A stretch of DNA of 16,684 bases from an uncultured Clostridia bacterium (GCA_937880805.1 CALGRR010000110.1:1-16684); one strand, 5' to 3'. Shown: positions 7,999-14,790, counted from the stretch's first letter. Program-made: numbers and translations. The notes: a model not told the origin generated them from the sequence alone.

Positions 7999-9081
7999 TT
8001 AATACTTAACGGGCTTTGCGTCAAGGTATTTCTTAACCATAAGAGCTACTTTGAACACGATTGCATCGTCAAACTCTCTCAGGTCAAGACCCGTAAGCTT
8101 CTTGATTTTTTCAAGTCTGTAAACAAGGGTGTTTCTGTGAACAAAAAGCTTTCTTGATGTTTCGGAAACATTAAGATTGTTTTCAAAGAAACGCTGAATT
8201 GTGAAAAGTGTCTCGTGGTCAAGGCTTTCTATTGAGCCTCTCTTGAATATTTCTCTGAGGAACATATCGCAAAGTGTTGTGGGAAGCTGATAAATAAGTC
8301 TTGCGATGCCGAGATTCTCATAGCTTACGATGGTTTTTTCGGTATCAAATACCTTGCCAACCTCAAGAGCAATCTGTGCCTCCTTGAAGGAAACCGCAAG
8401 ATCCTTGATGCTCTCAACCGTTGTGCCTATACCTACAAGAACATGGGTATAAAGCTCCGTGCTGAGTGAATCCGAAATCGAGCGTGCAAGCTTTTCAAGG
8501 TCTTTGCTTTCAATATTGCTGCGGACTTCCTTAACAATGGCAATATCGTGCTCATTGATATTAATAACAAAATCCTTATTCTTATCCGGGAAAAGATTCT
8601 GAACAACATCAAATACGGAAGCATCGTTATGGTCGGTTATTCTGATAAGAAGAACAACTCTTGTTACATCGTTATTGAAACGAAGCTCTCTTGATTTAAG
8701 ATAAATATCACCGGGCAGAATATTATCAAGAATTACATTCTTAATAAAATTGCCCCTGTCAAACTTCTCCTCATAATACTGCTTGAGGTTTTCAAGCGAT
8801 ACGCAGCAAACGGATGCAAATCTGCCTGCCAGCTCATCTGTTCCCTCAACAAAAACAGCATATTCGTTCTGAACGTGAGAACTGAAGTTGCAGAAGGTGC
8901 AGTCATTGATATAGTGCAGCTCGTTATCCGCAAAAACCTCGGAAGCGGTTGAAATAACCTCACCGATTTTGCTAAGCTCGCTGCAAGCAATGATTGTGCC
9001 TGTTTCGTCAATTACGCCCAGATTTCTGCCCACAGCATCACGCATCTGATGAACAAGGCCCTGGAAAATTCTGTTTGACAT
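7999..9081 (-). CDS. PucR/CdaR-family transcriptional regulator
   Basis: A 360-residue DNA-binding regulator of the PucR/CdaR type. The C-terminal PucR helix-turn-helix is clear: LNVSETSRKLFVHRNTLVYR (about 303-322), followed by LEKIKKLTGLDL and a final helix. The middle, about 135-260, fits the GGDEF-like domain of CdaR proteins. The first 110 residues are a sensor-like region with clustered Cys (CTFC at 61-64, CC at 92-93). It heads the ftsE-ftsX-M23-S41 operon, 44 bp before ftsE. That is notable because family members usually control purine or sugar-diacid use. Start ATG has GAGGGG about nine bases upstream. It may autoregulate the operon; the ligand is unknown. Confidence 0.88.
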   Translation of the reverse strand: MSNRIFQGLVHQMRDAVGRNLGVIDETGTIIACSELSKIGEVISTASEVFADNELHYINDCTFCNFSSHVQNEYAVFVEGTDELAGRFASVCCVSLENLKQYYEEKFDRGNFIKNVILDNILPGDIYLKSRELRFNNDVTRVVLLIRITDHNDASVFDVVQNLFPDKNKDFVININEHDIAIVKEVRSNIESKDLEKLARSISDSLSTELYTHVLVGIGTTVESIKDLAVSFKEAQIALEVGKVFDTEKTIVSYENLGIARLIYQLPTTLCDMFLREIFKRGSIESLDHETLFTIQRFFENNLNVSETSRKLFVHRNTLVYRLEKIKKLTGLDLREFDDAIVFKVALMVKKYLDAKPVKY

Positions 9082-9123
9082 AATTATTACCCCTCATTTA
9101 TTTCGTTTTTAAACTTCATTTTT

Positions 9124-9167
9124 GTTTTTATGCCAATACCGCAAGCCGCATTAATCGGCACAAAAAC
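9124..9167 (-). promoter_or_regulatory. 5' leader hairpin of the PucR-ftsEX operon
   Basis: On the minus strand a 14-bp stem joins 9154-9167 to 9124-9137 around a 16-nt loop holding two TGCGG repeats. Two of the pairs are G-U wobbles in minus-strand RNA but A-C mismatches in plus-strand RNA, so the structure fits the regulator transcript. No T-run follows it, so it is not a terminator. It lies in the predicted leader of about 115 nt. Confidence 0.5.
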
Positions 9168-9203
9168 GAATCTTTTAGACAAAATGACCATCGGGACATA
9201 TAC

Positions 9204-9232
9204 ATTTTACACAATAAGATGCGTTTTTGCAA
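9204..9232 (-). promoter_or_regulatory. Sigma-A promoter of the regulator-ftsEX operon
   Basis: Minus strand: -35 TTGCAA (9227-9232), 17-bp spacer, -10 TAAAAT (9204-9209). It is the same arrangement as the hydrolase promoter at 2753-2781. Predicted start near 9197. Confidence 0.55.
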
Positions 9233-9656
9233 TAGAAAACTGCACTTTTTTCAAAAAACTTTTTGAATTTATTGTGAATTTGTGTCTTTATTTATTGAAA
9301 ATTACCAAAAAAAAGAAAATTTTACCTATCAATTCTTTTGTTGAGATTGTTAATCACCGCTTTTATCATCTATAACTTTTAAACAAAAACGGCACTTCTT
9401 TTTTAGCTATAATTACAGTTATTATTCTTTTAAATCATTAACCTCGCAGCAACCGTCTGAAATATTTAGTCAAAAATACCACAGCAAAAATACACAATAC
9501 AGCCTGCCGTTTTTTGTTGTTTTTAGCTAAAGATTATTTCTGTAATCACATCATATATGCGTTAAAAAATTGAACATACTATATGTGCATTGTCACCCGT
9601 ATAATAAAATATTTCAAAAAAATTACAAAAATCGCACATATTTTTTAAAAAAGCAC

Positions 9657-9685
9657 TTTTCAAATCAGAAAAATGGTGATATAAT
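9657..9685 (+). promoter_or_regulatory. Sigma-A promoter of murA (extended -10)
   Basis: -10 TATAAT (9680-9685) preceded by TGA, an extended -10. A -35-like TTTTCA (9657-9662) lies 17 bp upstream, and the predicted start is near 9692. This would give murA a leader of about 54 nt. Confidence 0.65.
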
Positions 9686-9745
9686 GCTTTCGGTTATGTT
9701 TAATATCAGTTGTTTTTATATAAAATTTTGAAAGAAGGTCTGCAC

Positions 9746-11038
9746 TTGGAGAAGTTTATAATCAATGGCGGCTCCCCGCTTCACGGCTCGGTTTCCGTAA
9801 GCGGTGCAAAGAATGCTGCCCTTGCTATTATTCCCGCCGCAATTCTTTCTCAGGATATTTGTGTGATTGAAAACCTTCCCACCTCCATCAGCGATGTGGG
9901 CTATATGATAAAAATTCTCAACCAGCTCGGTGCAAAAGTGAAGCTCATCAACAAGCACACTATTGAAATAGATTCACGCCATCTTAATTCATACATCATT
10001 TCTCACGATATAACAAAGCACCTTCGTGCTTCTTATTATTTTATCGGTGCCCTTCTCGGCAGATTCGGCAGAGCAAAGGTTGCACTTCCCGGCGGATGCT
10101 ATCTCGGCCCCAGACCCATTGACCAGCATATCAAAGGCTTTGAAGCTCTCGGTGCAACGGTTTCGGTTGAGGATAATGCAATCGTGGAAGCCGAGGCAGA
10201 AAGACTTCTCGGAAATCCCGTGTATCTTGATATGGTATCTGTTGGTGCAACGGTTAACATCCTTCTTGCCGCAGTTAAAGCAAACGGACTCACCGTTATC
10301 GAGAATGCCGCAAAGGAGCCCCATATAGTTGACCTTGCAAACTTTCTCAATTCAATGGGTGCAGATGTAAGAGGTGCGGGCACAGACGTTATTAAAATCA
10401 GAGGCGTTGAGCAGCTTCACGGCTGCACATATTCGATTATACCCGACCAGATTGAAGCGGGCACATTTATGGTTGCCGCCGCTGCAACAAAGGGCGATGT
10501 TCTTATTAAAAACGTTATCCCCAAGCATCTTGAATCAATTTCTAAAAAGCTTGTGGAGTGCGGTGCAACGGTTGAAGAATTTGACGATGCCGTCAGGGTT
10601 TCTCTTGATACAAGACCCGGCAAGTGCAACGTTAAAACAATGCCGCATCCGGGTTTCCCCACCGATATGCAGCCCCAGATGGCAGTTCTTCTTGCTCTTG
10701 CAGACGGAACGAGCATTATTTCGGAAAGCATCTGGTCAAACAGATTCAAATATACAGAGCAGCTTAACCGTATGGGTGCAAACATCAATGCCGACGGTCA
10801 GCTTGCCGTTGTTCAGGGCGTTGAGCAGCTTAAGGGTGCACCCGTTAAGGCTGATGACCTGCGTGCAGGTGCCGCAATGATTATTGCGGGCTGTGCCGCA
10901 AACGGCACAACGGAAATTGAAGACATTCTTCATATCGACAGAGGCTATGAGGATGTTGTTGAAAAATTCAGCGGTATCGGTGCGGATATAAAAAGAGTTT
11001 ATGTTCCCGAATCCGACAGTGTTTCAAACGCAGTTTAA
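9746..11038 (+). CDS. murA: UDP-N-acetylglucosamine 1-carboxyvinyltransferase (MurA)
   Basis: First committed enzyme of peptidoglycan synthesis, in the cytoplasm: transfers enolpyruvate from PEP to UDP-GlcNAc. 430 residues, usual length. It opens EKFIINGGSPLHGSV and contains SGAKNAAL (Lys22, substrate binding). The PEP loop PGGCYLGPRPID carries Cys118, equivalent to E. coli Cys115, so it should be fosfomycin-sensitive. FPTDMQPQM holds the catalytic Asp, and LRAGAAMIIAG is the conserved C-terminal stretch. The TTG at 9746 is chosen because GAAGG at 9734-9738 lies seven bases upstream and the protein then begins at the conserved M-E-K-F position. A 12-codon longer frame from a TTG at 9710 lacks these. 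Clostridia often carry two MurA copies; which one this is cannot be told. Confidence 0.95.
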   Translation: MEKFIINGGSPLHGSVSVSGAKNAALAIIPAAILSQDICVIENLPTSISDVGYMIKILNQLGAKVKLINKHTIEIDSRHLNSYIISHDITKHLRASYYFIGALLGRFGRAKVALPGGCYLGPRPIDQHIKGFEALGATVSVEDNAIVEAEAERLLGNPVYLDMVSVGATVNILLAAVKANGLTVIENAAKEPHIVDLANFLNSMGADVRGAGTDVIKIRGVEQLHGCTYSIIPDQIEAGTFMVAAAATKGDVLIKNVIPKHLESISKKLVECGATVEEFDDAVRVSLDTRPGKCNVKTMPHPGFPTDMQPQMAVLLALADGTSIISESIWSNRFKYTEQLNRMGANINADGQLAVVQGVEQLKGAPVKADDLRAGAAMIIAGCAANGTTEIEDILHIDRGYEDVVEKFSGIGADIKRVYVPESDSVSNAV

Positions 11039-11064
11039 TATGGTGTTTAATATAGTATCTTATT

Positions 11065-11092
11065 AAGGGACACTTCGCAAGGGGTGTCCCTT
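11065..11092 (+). terminator. Hairpin after murA (weak terminator or processing stem)
   Basis: Stem AAGGGACAC (11065-11073) with 11084-11092, extended inward by two G-T pairs and one C-G pair to a GCAA (GNRA) tetraloop at 11077-11080. Only TTCTGAACATTTT follows, so termination would be poor. Partial read-through into walJ is likely, since no promoter is visible for walJ. Confidence 0.5.
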
Positions 11093-11122
11093 CTGAACAT
11101 TTTAAAAGGCAAGGAAATTTTT

Positions 11123-11908
11123 ATGGCAAAATTCTGTTCTTTATATTCTTCAAGCAGCGGAAACTGCACATACATAGGCTCTTCACACGGCGGAATTCTG
11201 ATTGATATAGGCGTATCGGCAAAAAGAACCGAAGAGGCAATTTCAGGCATAGGCGTTGACCCTTCCTCAATTCACGCAATATTTGTGACTCACGAGCATT
11301 CCGACCATATCAAGGGAATAAAGGTTTTTGCCGCAAGGCATAAAATCCCCGTATATGCTTCGGCAGGCACGCTTGCAGGAATGGAAAAGCTCGGTGCGGT
11401 TGATTCCAGAGTAATCACCGATATTGTTCCTTCCTCGGGAATTGAAGCGGCGGGAATGTTTATCCGCCCCTTCCGCACTCCGCACGACAGCAACGAGAGC
11501 ACGGGCTTCGGCATTATAACACCCGACAGCAAAAGAATATCCGTTGCAACCGATATAGGCACGGTTACTGATACCGTTATGGAGGCAATCTACGGCAGCG
11601 ACCTTATTCTGCTTGAATCCAACCACGATACGGGGATGCTTCAAAACGGGCCTTATCCGTTCTTTCTCAAAGAGAGAATCCTTTCAAATCACGGGCATCT
11701 TTCTAATGAAAAATGTGCCGAAACGGCGGTAAAGCTTCTTGAATCGGGCACAACAAGATTTGTTCTCGGGCATCTGAGCAAGGAAAACAACATACCCTCC
11801 CTTGCATTTGAAACAACAAAATCGGCAATGACAATGGCGGGTGCAAAAGAAAATGCCGATTATCTTCTCAGCGTTGCGGGCGACCTTAATCCCGTTATCG
11901 CTTTCTGA
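11123..11908 (+). CDS. walJ: MBL-fold metallohydrolase WalJ/YycJ
   Basis: Cytoplasmic metallo-beta-lactamase-fold hydrolase of the YycJ/VicX/WalJ group; Firmicute homologues are linked to cell-wall and DNA-repair phenotypes and an exonuclease activity. 261 residues. It opens FCSLYSSSSGNCTYIG as the family does, then shows THEHSDH (His57, His59, Asp61, His62) for the two metals. Further metal-site candidates are His in TPHDS, Asp in VATDIG, and the GHLSKENN near the C-terminus. Start ATG at 11123 has AAGGA at 11111-11115, seven bases upstream; a longer GTG frame at 11084 begins inside the hairpin and is unlikely. In B. subtilis walJ is also close to rlmH, at the end of the walRK operon; the two-component genes are absent here. 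Confidence 0.92.
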   Translation: MAKFCSLYSSSSGNCTYIGSSHGGILIDIGVSAKRTEEAISGIGVDPSSIHAIFVTHEHSDHIKGIKVFAARHKIPVYASAGTLAGMEKLGAVDSRVITDIVPSSGIEAAGMFIRPFRTPHDSNESTGFGIITPDSKRISVATDIGTVTDTVMEAIYGSDLILLESNHDTGMLQNGPYPFFLKERILSNHGHLSNEKCAETAVKLLESGTTRFVLGHLSKENNIPSLAFETTKSAMTMAGAKENADYLLSVAGDLNPVIAF

Positions 11909-11923
11909 CAGACAGGAGTAAAA

Positions 11924-12406
11924 ATGTTAAATATTGATATAATATGTGTGGGAAAACTTAAGGAAGATTATCTTCGTATGGCGTGTGCGGAATACGAAAA
12001 AAGGCTCGGTGCGTTTTGCAAATTAAGAATAACCGAGCTCACTCCCGCAAGGCTTCCCGATAACCCCAACCAGGCTCAGATAAATGCCGCCCTCGAAGAT
12101 GAAGGGGCAAGAATCATCGCAAAGCTCGCTCCGAATACGTCGGTTTTTGCAATGTGCATTGAGGGCAGGCAAATGCCCTCCGAAAAGCTTTCGGCAGAAA
12201 TTGAAAAGTGTGCCGTTTCGGGCTATGGCAGCCTTGCTTTTATTATCGGAGGCTCTCACGGGCTTTCGCCCGCAGTTAAATCAAAAGCCGCTTACAGACT
12301 CTCAATGAGCGAAATGACCTTCCCTCACCAGCTTGCAAGAGTTATGCTGCTTGAGCAGATTTACCGTGCTTTTATGATTTCAAGCGGCACAAAGTATCAT
12401 AAATAA
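11924..12406 (+). CDS. rlmH: 23S rRNA (pseudouridine-1915-N3)-methyltransferase RlmH
   Basis: SPOUT-class methyltransferase that uses SAM to methylate the pseudouridine at 23S rRNA position 1915 in assembled ribosomes. 160 residues, typical. The C-terminal knot is unmistakable: FIIGGSHGLS for SAM binding, then MTFPHQLARVMLLEQIYRAF and the terminal GTKYHK. The ATG follows GGAG (11915-11918) and lies 15 bp after the walJ stop, so the two are probably one transcript. In staphylococci the end of this gene is the SCCmec insertion point; no such element is present here. Confidence 0.96.
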   Translation: MLNIDIICVGKLKEDYLRMACAEYEKRLGAFCKLRITELTPARLPDNPNQAQINAALEDEGARIIAKLAPNTSVFAMCIEGRQMPSEKLSAEIEKCAVSGYGSLAFIIGGSHGLSPAVKSKAAYRLSMSEMTFPHQLARVMLLEQIYRAFMISSGTKYHK

Positions 12407-12520
12407 GCAATAAAAAGCATAAAATATTCGGCAGTTTTACACCCTTAAGGCTCAACTTTTGAAATATTTTGTTAAGTTTACCAAAAGTTTCAAAAAACCC
12501 GAAAAATAATGAAAAAACTG

Positions 12521-12549
12521 TTGCATATTTTCTCAAAAATGTATAAAAT
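12521..12549 (+). promoter_or_regulatory. Sigma-A promoter of gap
   Basis: -35-like TTGCAT (12521-12526), 17-bp spacer, -10 TAAAAT (12544-12549). The leader is about 38 nt and ends in the strong GGAGG ribosome binding site before the ATG at 12594. The 187-bp gap before it is AT-rich, with one imperfect AT hairpin and no clear terminator for rlmH. Confidence 0.65.
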
Positions 12550-12593
12550 AAATACGGTCAAAAAGATAAATTTATTTTTGGAGGTAATTTACC

Positions 12594-13610
12594 ATGGCAG
12601 TTAAAGTTGCAATTAACGGCTTCGGCCGTATCGGCCGTCTTGCATTCCGTCAGATGTTCGGTGCAGAAGGCTACGAAATCGTTGCTATCAACGATCTTAC
12701 AAACCCCAAGATGCTTGCTCATCTTCTTAAGTACGACTCAGCTCAGGGCAGATACGCTCTTGCTGACACAGTAGTTGCAGGCGAAGACAGCATCACAGTT
12801 GACGGTAAGGAAATCAAAATCTACGCTAAGGCTAACGCTGCAGAGCTTCCCTGGAGCGAAATCGGCGTTGACGTTGTTCTTGAGTGCACAGGCTTCTACA
12901 CCTCAAAGGCAAAGAGCCAGGCTCACATCGATGCAGGTGCTAAGAAGGTTGTTATTTCTGCTCCCGCAGGCAACGATCTTCCCACAATCGTTTACAGCGT
13001 AAACGAAGGCACTCTCACAGCTGATGACACAATCATTTCAGCTGCATCCTGCACAACAAACTGCCTTGCTCCCATGGCTAAGGCTCTCAATGATTATGCT
13101 CCCATCCAGAGCGGTATCATGACAACAGTTCACGCTTACACAGGCGACCAGATGGTTCTTGACGGTCCTCACAGAAAGGGTGACCTCAGAAGAGCAAGAG
13201 CTGCTGCTGCTAACATCGTTCCCAACTCAACAGGTGCTGCAAAGGCTATCGGTCTTGTTATTCCCGAACTCAACGGCAAGCTTATCGGCTCAGCACAGAG
13301 AGTTCCCGTTCCCACAGGCTCAACAACAATCCTTGTTGCAGTTGTTAAGGGCAGCGACATCACCAAGGAAGGCATCAACGCAGCAATGAAGGCTGCTTCA
13401 TCAGCTTCCTTCGGTTACACAGAAGAAGAACTCGTTTCAAGCGACATCATCGGTATCACTTACGGTTCACTCTTCGATGCAACTCAGACAATGGTTACAA
13501 AGATTGCTGACGATCTCTATCAGGTTCAGGTTGTTTCTTGGTATGACAACGAAAACAGCTACACAAGCCAGATGGTTCGCACAATCAAGTACTTCGCAGA
13601 GCTTGCATAA
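12594..13610 (+). CDS. gap: Glyceraldehyde-3-phosphate dehydrogenase, type I
   Basis: Glycolytic enzyme oxidising glyceraldehyde-3-phosphate to 1,3-bisphosphoglycerate with NAD+. 338 residues, usual length. It shows the Rossmann start KVAINGFGRIGRLAFRQ and Asp34 in AINDL, indicating NAD rather than NADP preference. The catalytic Cys153 is in SCTTNC, its partner His180 in TTVHAY, and the C-terminal signature is WYDNENSY. Codon use is visibly stronger than in the neighbours (many GCT, CTT, AAC and AAG codons), as expected for a very highly expressed gene. It stands alone, with its own promoter in front and the MITE-like element 18 bp behind. Confidence 0.98.
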   Translation: MAVKVAINGFGRIGRLAFRQMFGAEGYEIVAINDLTNPKMLAHLLKYDSAQGRYALADTVVAGEDSITVDGKEIKIYAKANAAELPWSEIGVDVVLECTGFYTSKAKSQAHIDAGAKKVVISAPAGNDLPTIVYSVNEGTLTADDTIISAASCTTNCLAPMAKALNDYAPIQSGIMTTVHAYTGDQMVLDGPHRKGDLRRARAAAANIVPNSTGAAKAIGLVIPELNGKLIGSAQRVPVPTGSTTILVAVVKGSDITKEGINAAMKAASSASFGYTEEELVSSDIIGITYGSLFDATQTMVTKIADDLYQVQVVSWYDNENSYTSQMVRTIKYFAELA

Positions 13611-13639
13611 TTTAAGCTAAGCAATTTCAAGGGTCGGTT

Positions 13640-13676
13640 AAGGGAGGCACTTCATAAGGAAGTTGCCTCCTTTTCT
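13640..13676 (+). terminator. Left-end hairpin of the MITE, serving as gap terminator
   Basis: Stem GGAGGCA-CTTC (13643-13653) pairing with GAAGTTGCCTCC (13659-13670 region) with one bulged base and an ATAAG-type loop, followed by TTTTCTGCTTT. It is the first terminator-like structure after the gap stop, so the insertion itself appears to end the gap transcript. Confidence 0.65.
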
Positions 13677-13746
13677 GCTTTAAACAGTAAAATGATGCTT
13701 TAAGAAACATTACTTGCTGAAAGAGTATTCTTTATTGGCAGGTAAA

Positions 13747-13916
13747 GTTATATTGCAAATTAAAAGTTTGCAGTGATATTTGACCTGCGGTCAAGTTATA
13801 TGAAAGCCTTACGGCTTTCGTTATATTGTATTCGCATCAAAACTGTCCGAAGGACAATATAACTTGGCGTAAGCCAAATATAACAGCGTAGCAATACAAC
13901 TTGCGTTTAACGCGAA
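13747..13916. repeat. Tandem short hairpins separated by GTTATAT / ATATAAC
   Basis: Six hairpins in a row: TGCAAA/TTTGCA (13754-13772), TTGACC-tgc-GGTCAA (13780-13794), GAAAGCC-ttac-GGCTTTC (13802-13819), TGTCC-gaa-GGACA (13844-13856), TTGGC-gtaa-GCCAA (13864-13877) and GCGT-tta-ACGC (13903-13913). The heptamer GTTATAT occurs at 13747, 13795 and 13820, and its inverse ATATAAC at 13857 and 13878. GTTATATTG (13820-13828) can also pair with CAATATAAC (13855-13863), enclosing one hairpin. Confidence 0.8.
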
Positions 13917-13922
13917 TAAAAC

Positions 13923-13952
13923 TGTGGCACCTTCCTCACGGAAGGTGCCACA
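13923..13952. repeat. Right-end hairpin of the MITE
   Basis: Perfect 13-bp stem TGTGGCACCTTCC (13923-13935) with 13940-13952, loop TCAC. It mirrors the left-end hairpin. It lies 33 bp before the rsuA start and has no T-run on the plus strand, so it would be part of, or lie just upstream of, the rsuA leader. Confidence 0.85.
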
Positions 13953-13985
13953 ACCACCGACCCTTATTTCATATGAGGTTATTTT

Positions 13986-14714
13986 ATGAACTTAAAACGC
14001 CTTGACAAAATAATAGCACTCAACTGCAATGTGTCACGAAAGGACGCACGAAAGCTGATTAAAGATGCGGATGTAACGGTTAACGGCAAGTGCGTTATGC
14101 GTGCGGAAGAGCTTGTTGACATTGATGTTGACGAAATATGCGTAAAGGGTTATACCTTTACGCTCAAGGAACACGTTTACATTATGCTTCATAAGCCGAA
14201 GGGAGTTATCAGTGCCTCCCGTGACCCGAAGAAGGAAACGGTTATTGACATTATCCCCGATTCTCTGAAAAGACGCTCTCTTTTTCCTGCGGGCAGACTT
14301 GACCGTGACACCACAGGTCTTTTAATTATAACGGATGACGGGGCTTTCTGCCATAAGATTATGAGCCCCTCACACCACGTTTATAAAACCTATGAAGCCA
14401 TTCTTTCGTTCCCGATTTATGACGTTGATATAAAAAAGCTTGAAGAGGGAATAACTCTTGAAGACGGCACGGAATGCCTGCCTGCAAAGGTGAAAGCCTT
14501 TACAAAGAACGGGCTTCCCGCTGCTGAAATAAAGATACGCGAGGGCAAATATCATCAGGTAAAAAGAATGTTTGCAGCAGTAGGCAACAAGGTTGAGCAG
14601 CTTCACCGTGTGCAGATAGGTTCTTTACGCCTTGATAACGCTCTTGCAGAAGGTGAATGCAGAGAATTAACCGAAGAAGAAAAGGCTCTTATTTTCACCG
14701 ACGAAACAGAATAA
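13986..14714 (+). CDS. rsuA: 16S rRNA pseudouridine synthase, RsuA family
   Basis: Converts a specific uridine (position 516 in E. coli 16S rRNA) to pseudouridine. 242 residues: an N-terminal S4 RNA-binding domain (LKRLDKIIALNCNVSRKDAR, about 3-22, to near 60), then the synthase domain with MLHKPKGVISASRD (67-80). The catalytic motif AGRLDRDTTGLLI carries Asp106, and GKYHQVKRMFAAVGN lies near the C-terminus. The stretch HKIMSPSHHVYKTYE resembles RsuA more than RluB. Start ATG has GAGG at 13975-13978, seven bases upstream and only 10 bp beyond the right end of the MITE. Any promoter must therefore lie inside or beyond the insertion; none is obvious. Confidence 0.9.
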   Translation: MNLKRLDKIIALNCNVSRKDARKLIKDADVTVNGKCVMRAEELVDIDVDEICVKGYTFTLKEHVYIMLHKPKGVISASRDPKKETVIDIIPDSLKRRSLFPAGRLDRDTTGLLIITDDGAFCHKIMSPSHHVYKTYEAILSFPIYDVDIKKLEEGITLEDGTECLPAKVKAFTKNGLPAAEIKIREGKYHQVKRMFAAVGNKVEQLHRVQIGSLRLDNALAEGECRELTEEEKALIFTDETE

Positions 14715-14742
14715 AATAACATTAACACATTATTATCTTTGC

Positions 14743-14779
14743 CCGTGCATAGAATTATTTGATTAAATAATCTGCACGG
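14743..14779 (+). promoter_or_regulatory. Hairpin overlapping the Shine-Dalgarno of the next gene
   Basis: Outer stem CCGTGCA (14743-14749) with TGCACGG (14773-14779); inner stem ATTATTT (14754-14760) with AAATAAT (14765-14771), loop GATT. The outer right arm contains the first GG of the ribosome binding site GGAGG (14778-14782). It could limit initiation at the GTG at 14791. No T-run follows, so it is not a terminator. Confidence 0.55.
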
Positions 14780-14790
14780 AGGATGATAGT

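Larger units (their letters stand above)
9082..9745. other. AT-rich intergenic region between cdaR-ftsEX operon and murA
   Basis: 664 bp without a convincing gene. It holds the divergent promoters for the regulator operon (9204-9232, minus) and murA (9657-9685, plus), a leader hairpin (9124-9167), and an inverted repeat (9381-9394 with 9505-9518) that could enclose a small RNA. Three related 8-mers also occur: ATATATGC at 9552, ATATGTGC at 9581 and its inverse GCACATAT at 9634. An 81-codon frame at 9130-9375 has no ribosome binding site and biased composition; I do not regard it as a gene. Confidence 0.6.
13629..13965. mobile_element. MITE-like non-autonomous insertion with target duplication
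   Basis: 337 bp, non-coding. Both ends carry a perfect 10-bp inverted repeat, AAGGGTCGGT (13629-13638) and ACCGACCCTT (13956-13965). These are flanked directly by the 5-bp repeat ATTTC (13624-13628 and 13966-13970), as left by a transposase. Similarity between the ends goes further: each terminal repeat is followed inward by a GGxGGCA-CTTC hairpin of its own. The interior is a run of short hairpins. No transposase gene is present, so it would be moved in trans by an unidentified element. Five-bp duplications occur in several transposon families, so I do not assign one. Identity as an insertion is well supported; the family is unknown. Confidence 0.85.

Noticed and set aside
9130..9375. 81-codon plus-strand open frame in the intergenic region
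   Set aside because: No Shine-Dalgarno, low-complexity Lys/Phe/Leu composition from AT-rich DNA, and it overlaps the promoter and leader hairpin of the divergent operon.
10374..10880. 168-codon plus-strand open frame inside murA
   Set aside because: Shifted-frame shadow of murA, whose reading frame is complete and conserved.
12380..12410. SCCmec-like attachment site at the 3' end of rlmH
   Set aside because: The resemblance comes from the conserved GTKYHK ending; there are no flanking repeats, recombinase genes or inserted cassette.
12450..12500. Terminator after rlmH
   Set aside because: TTTTGAAA and TTTCAAAA can pair, but the loop is about 25 nt, the stem is all AT apart from one pair, and no T-run follows.
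13629..13965. CRISPR array or riboswitch
   Set aside because: The repeated heptamers are too short and change orientation, so this is not CRISPR. The terminal repeats and target duplication fit an insertion better than a riboswitch, and no known aptamer core was recognised.
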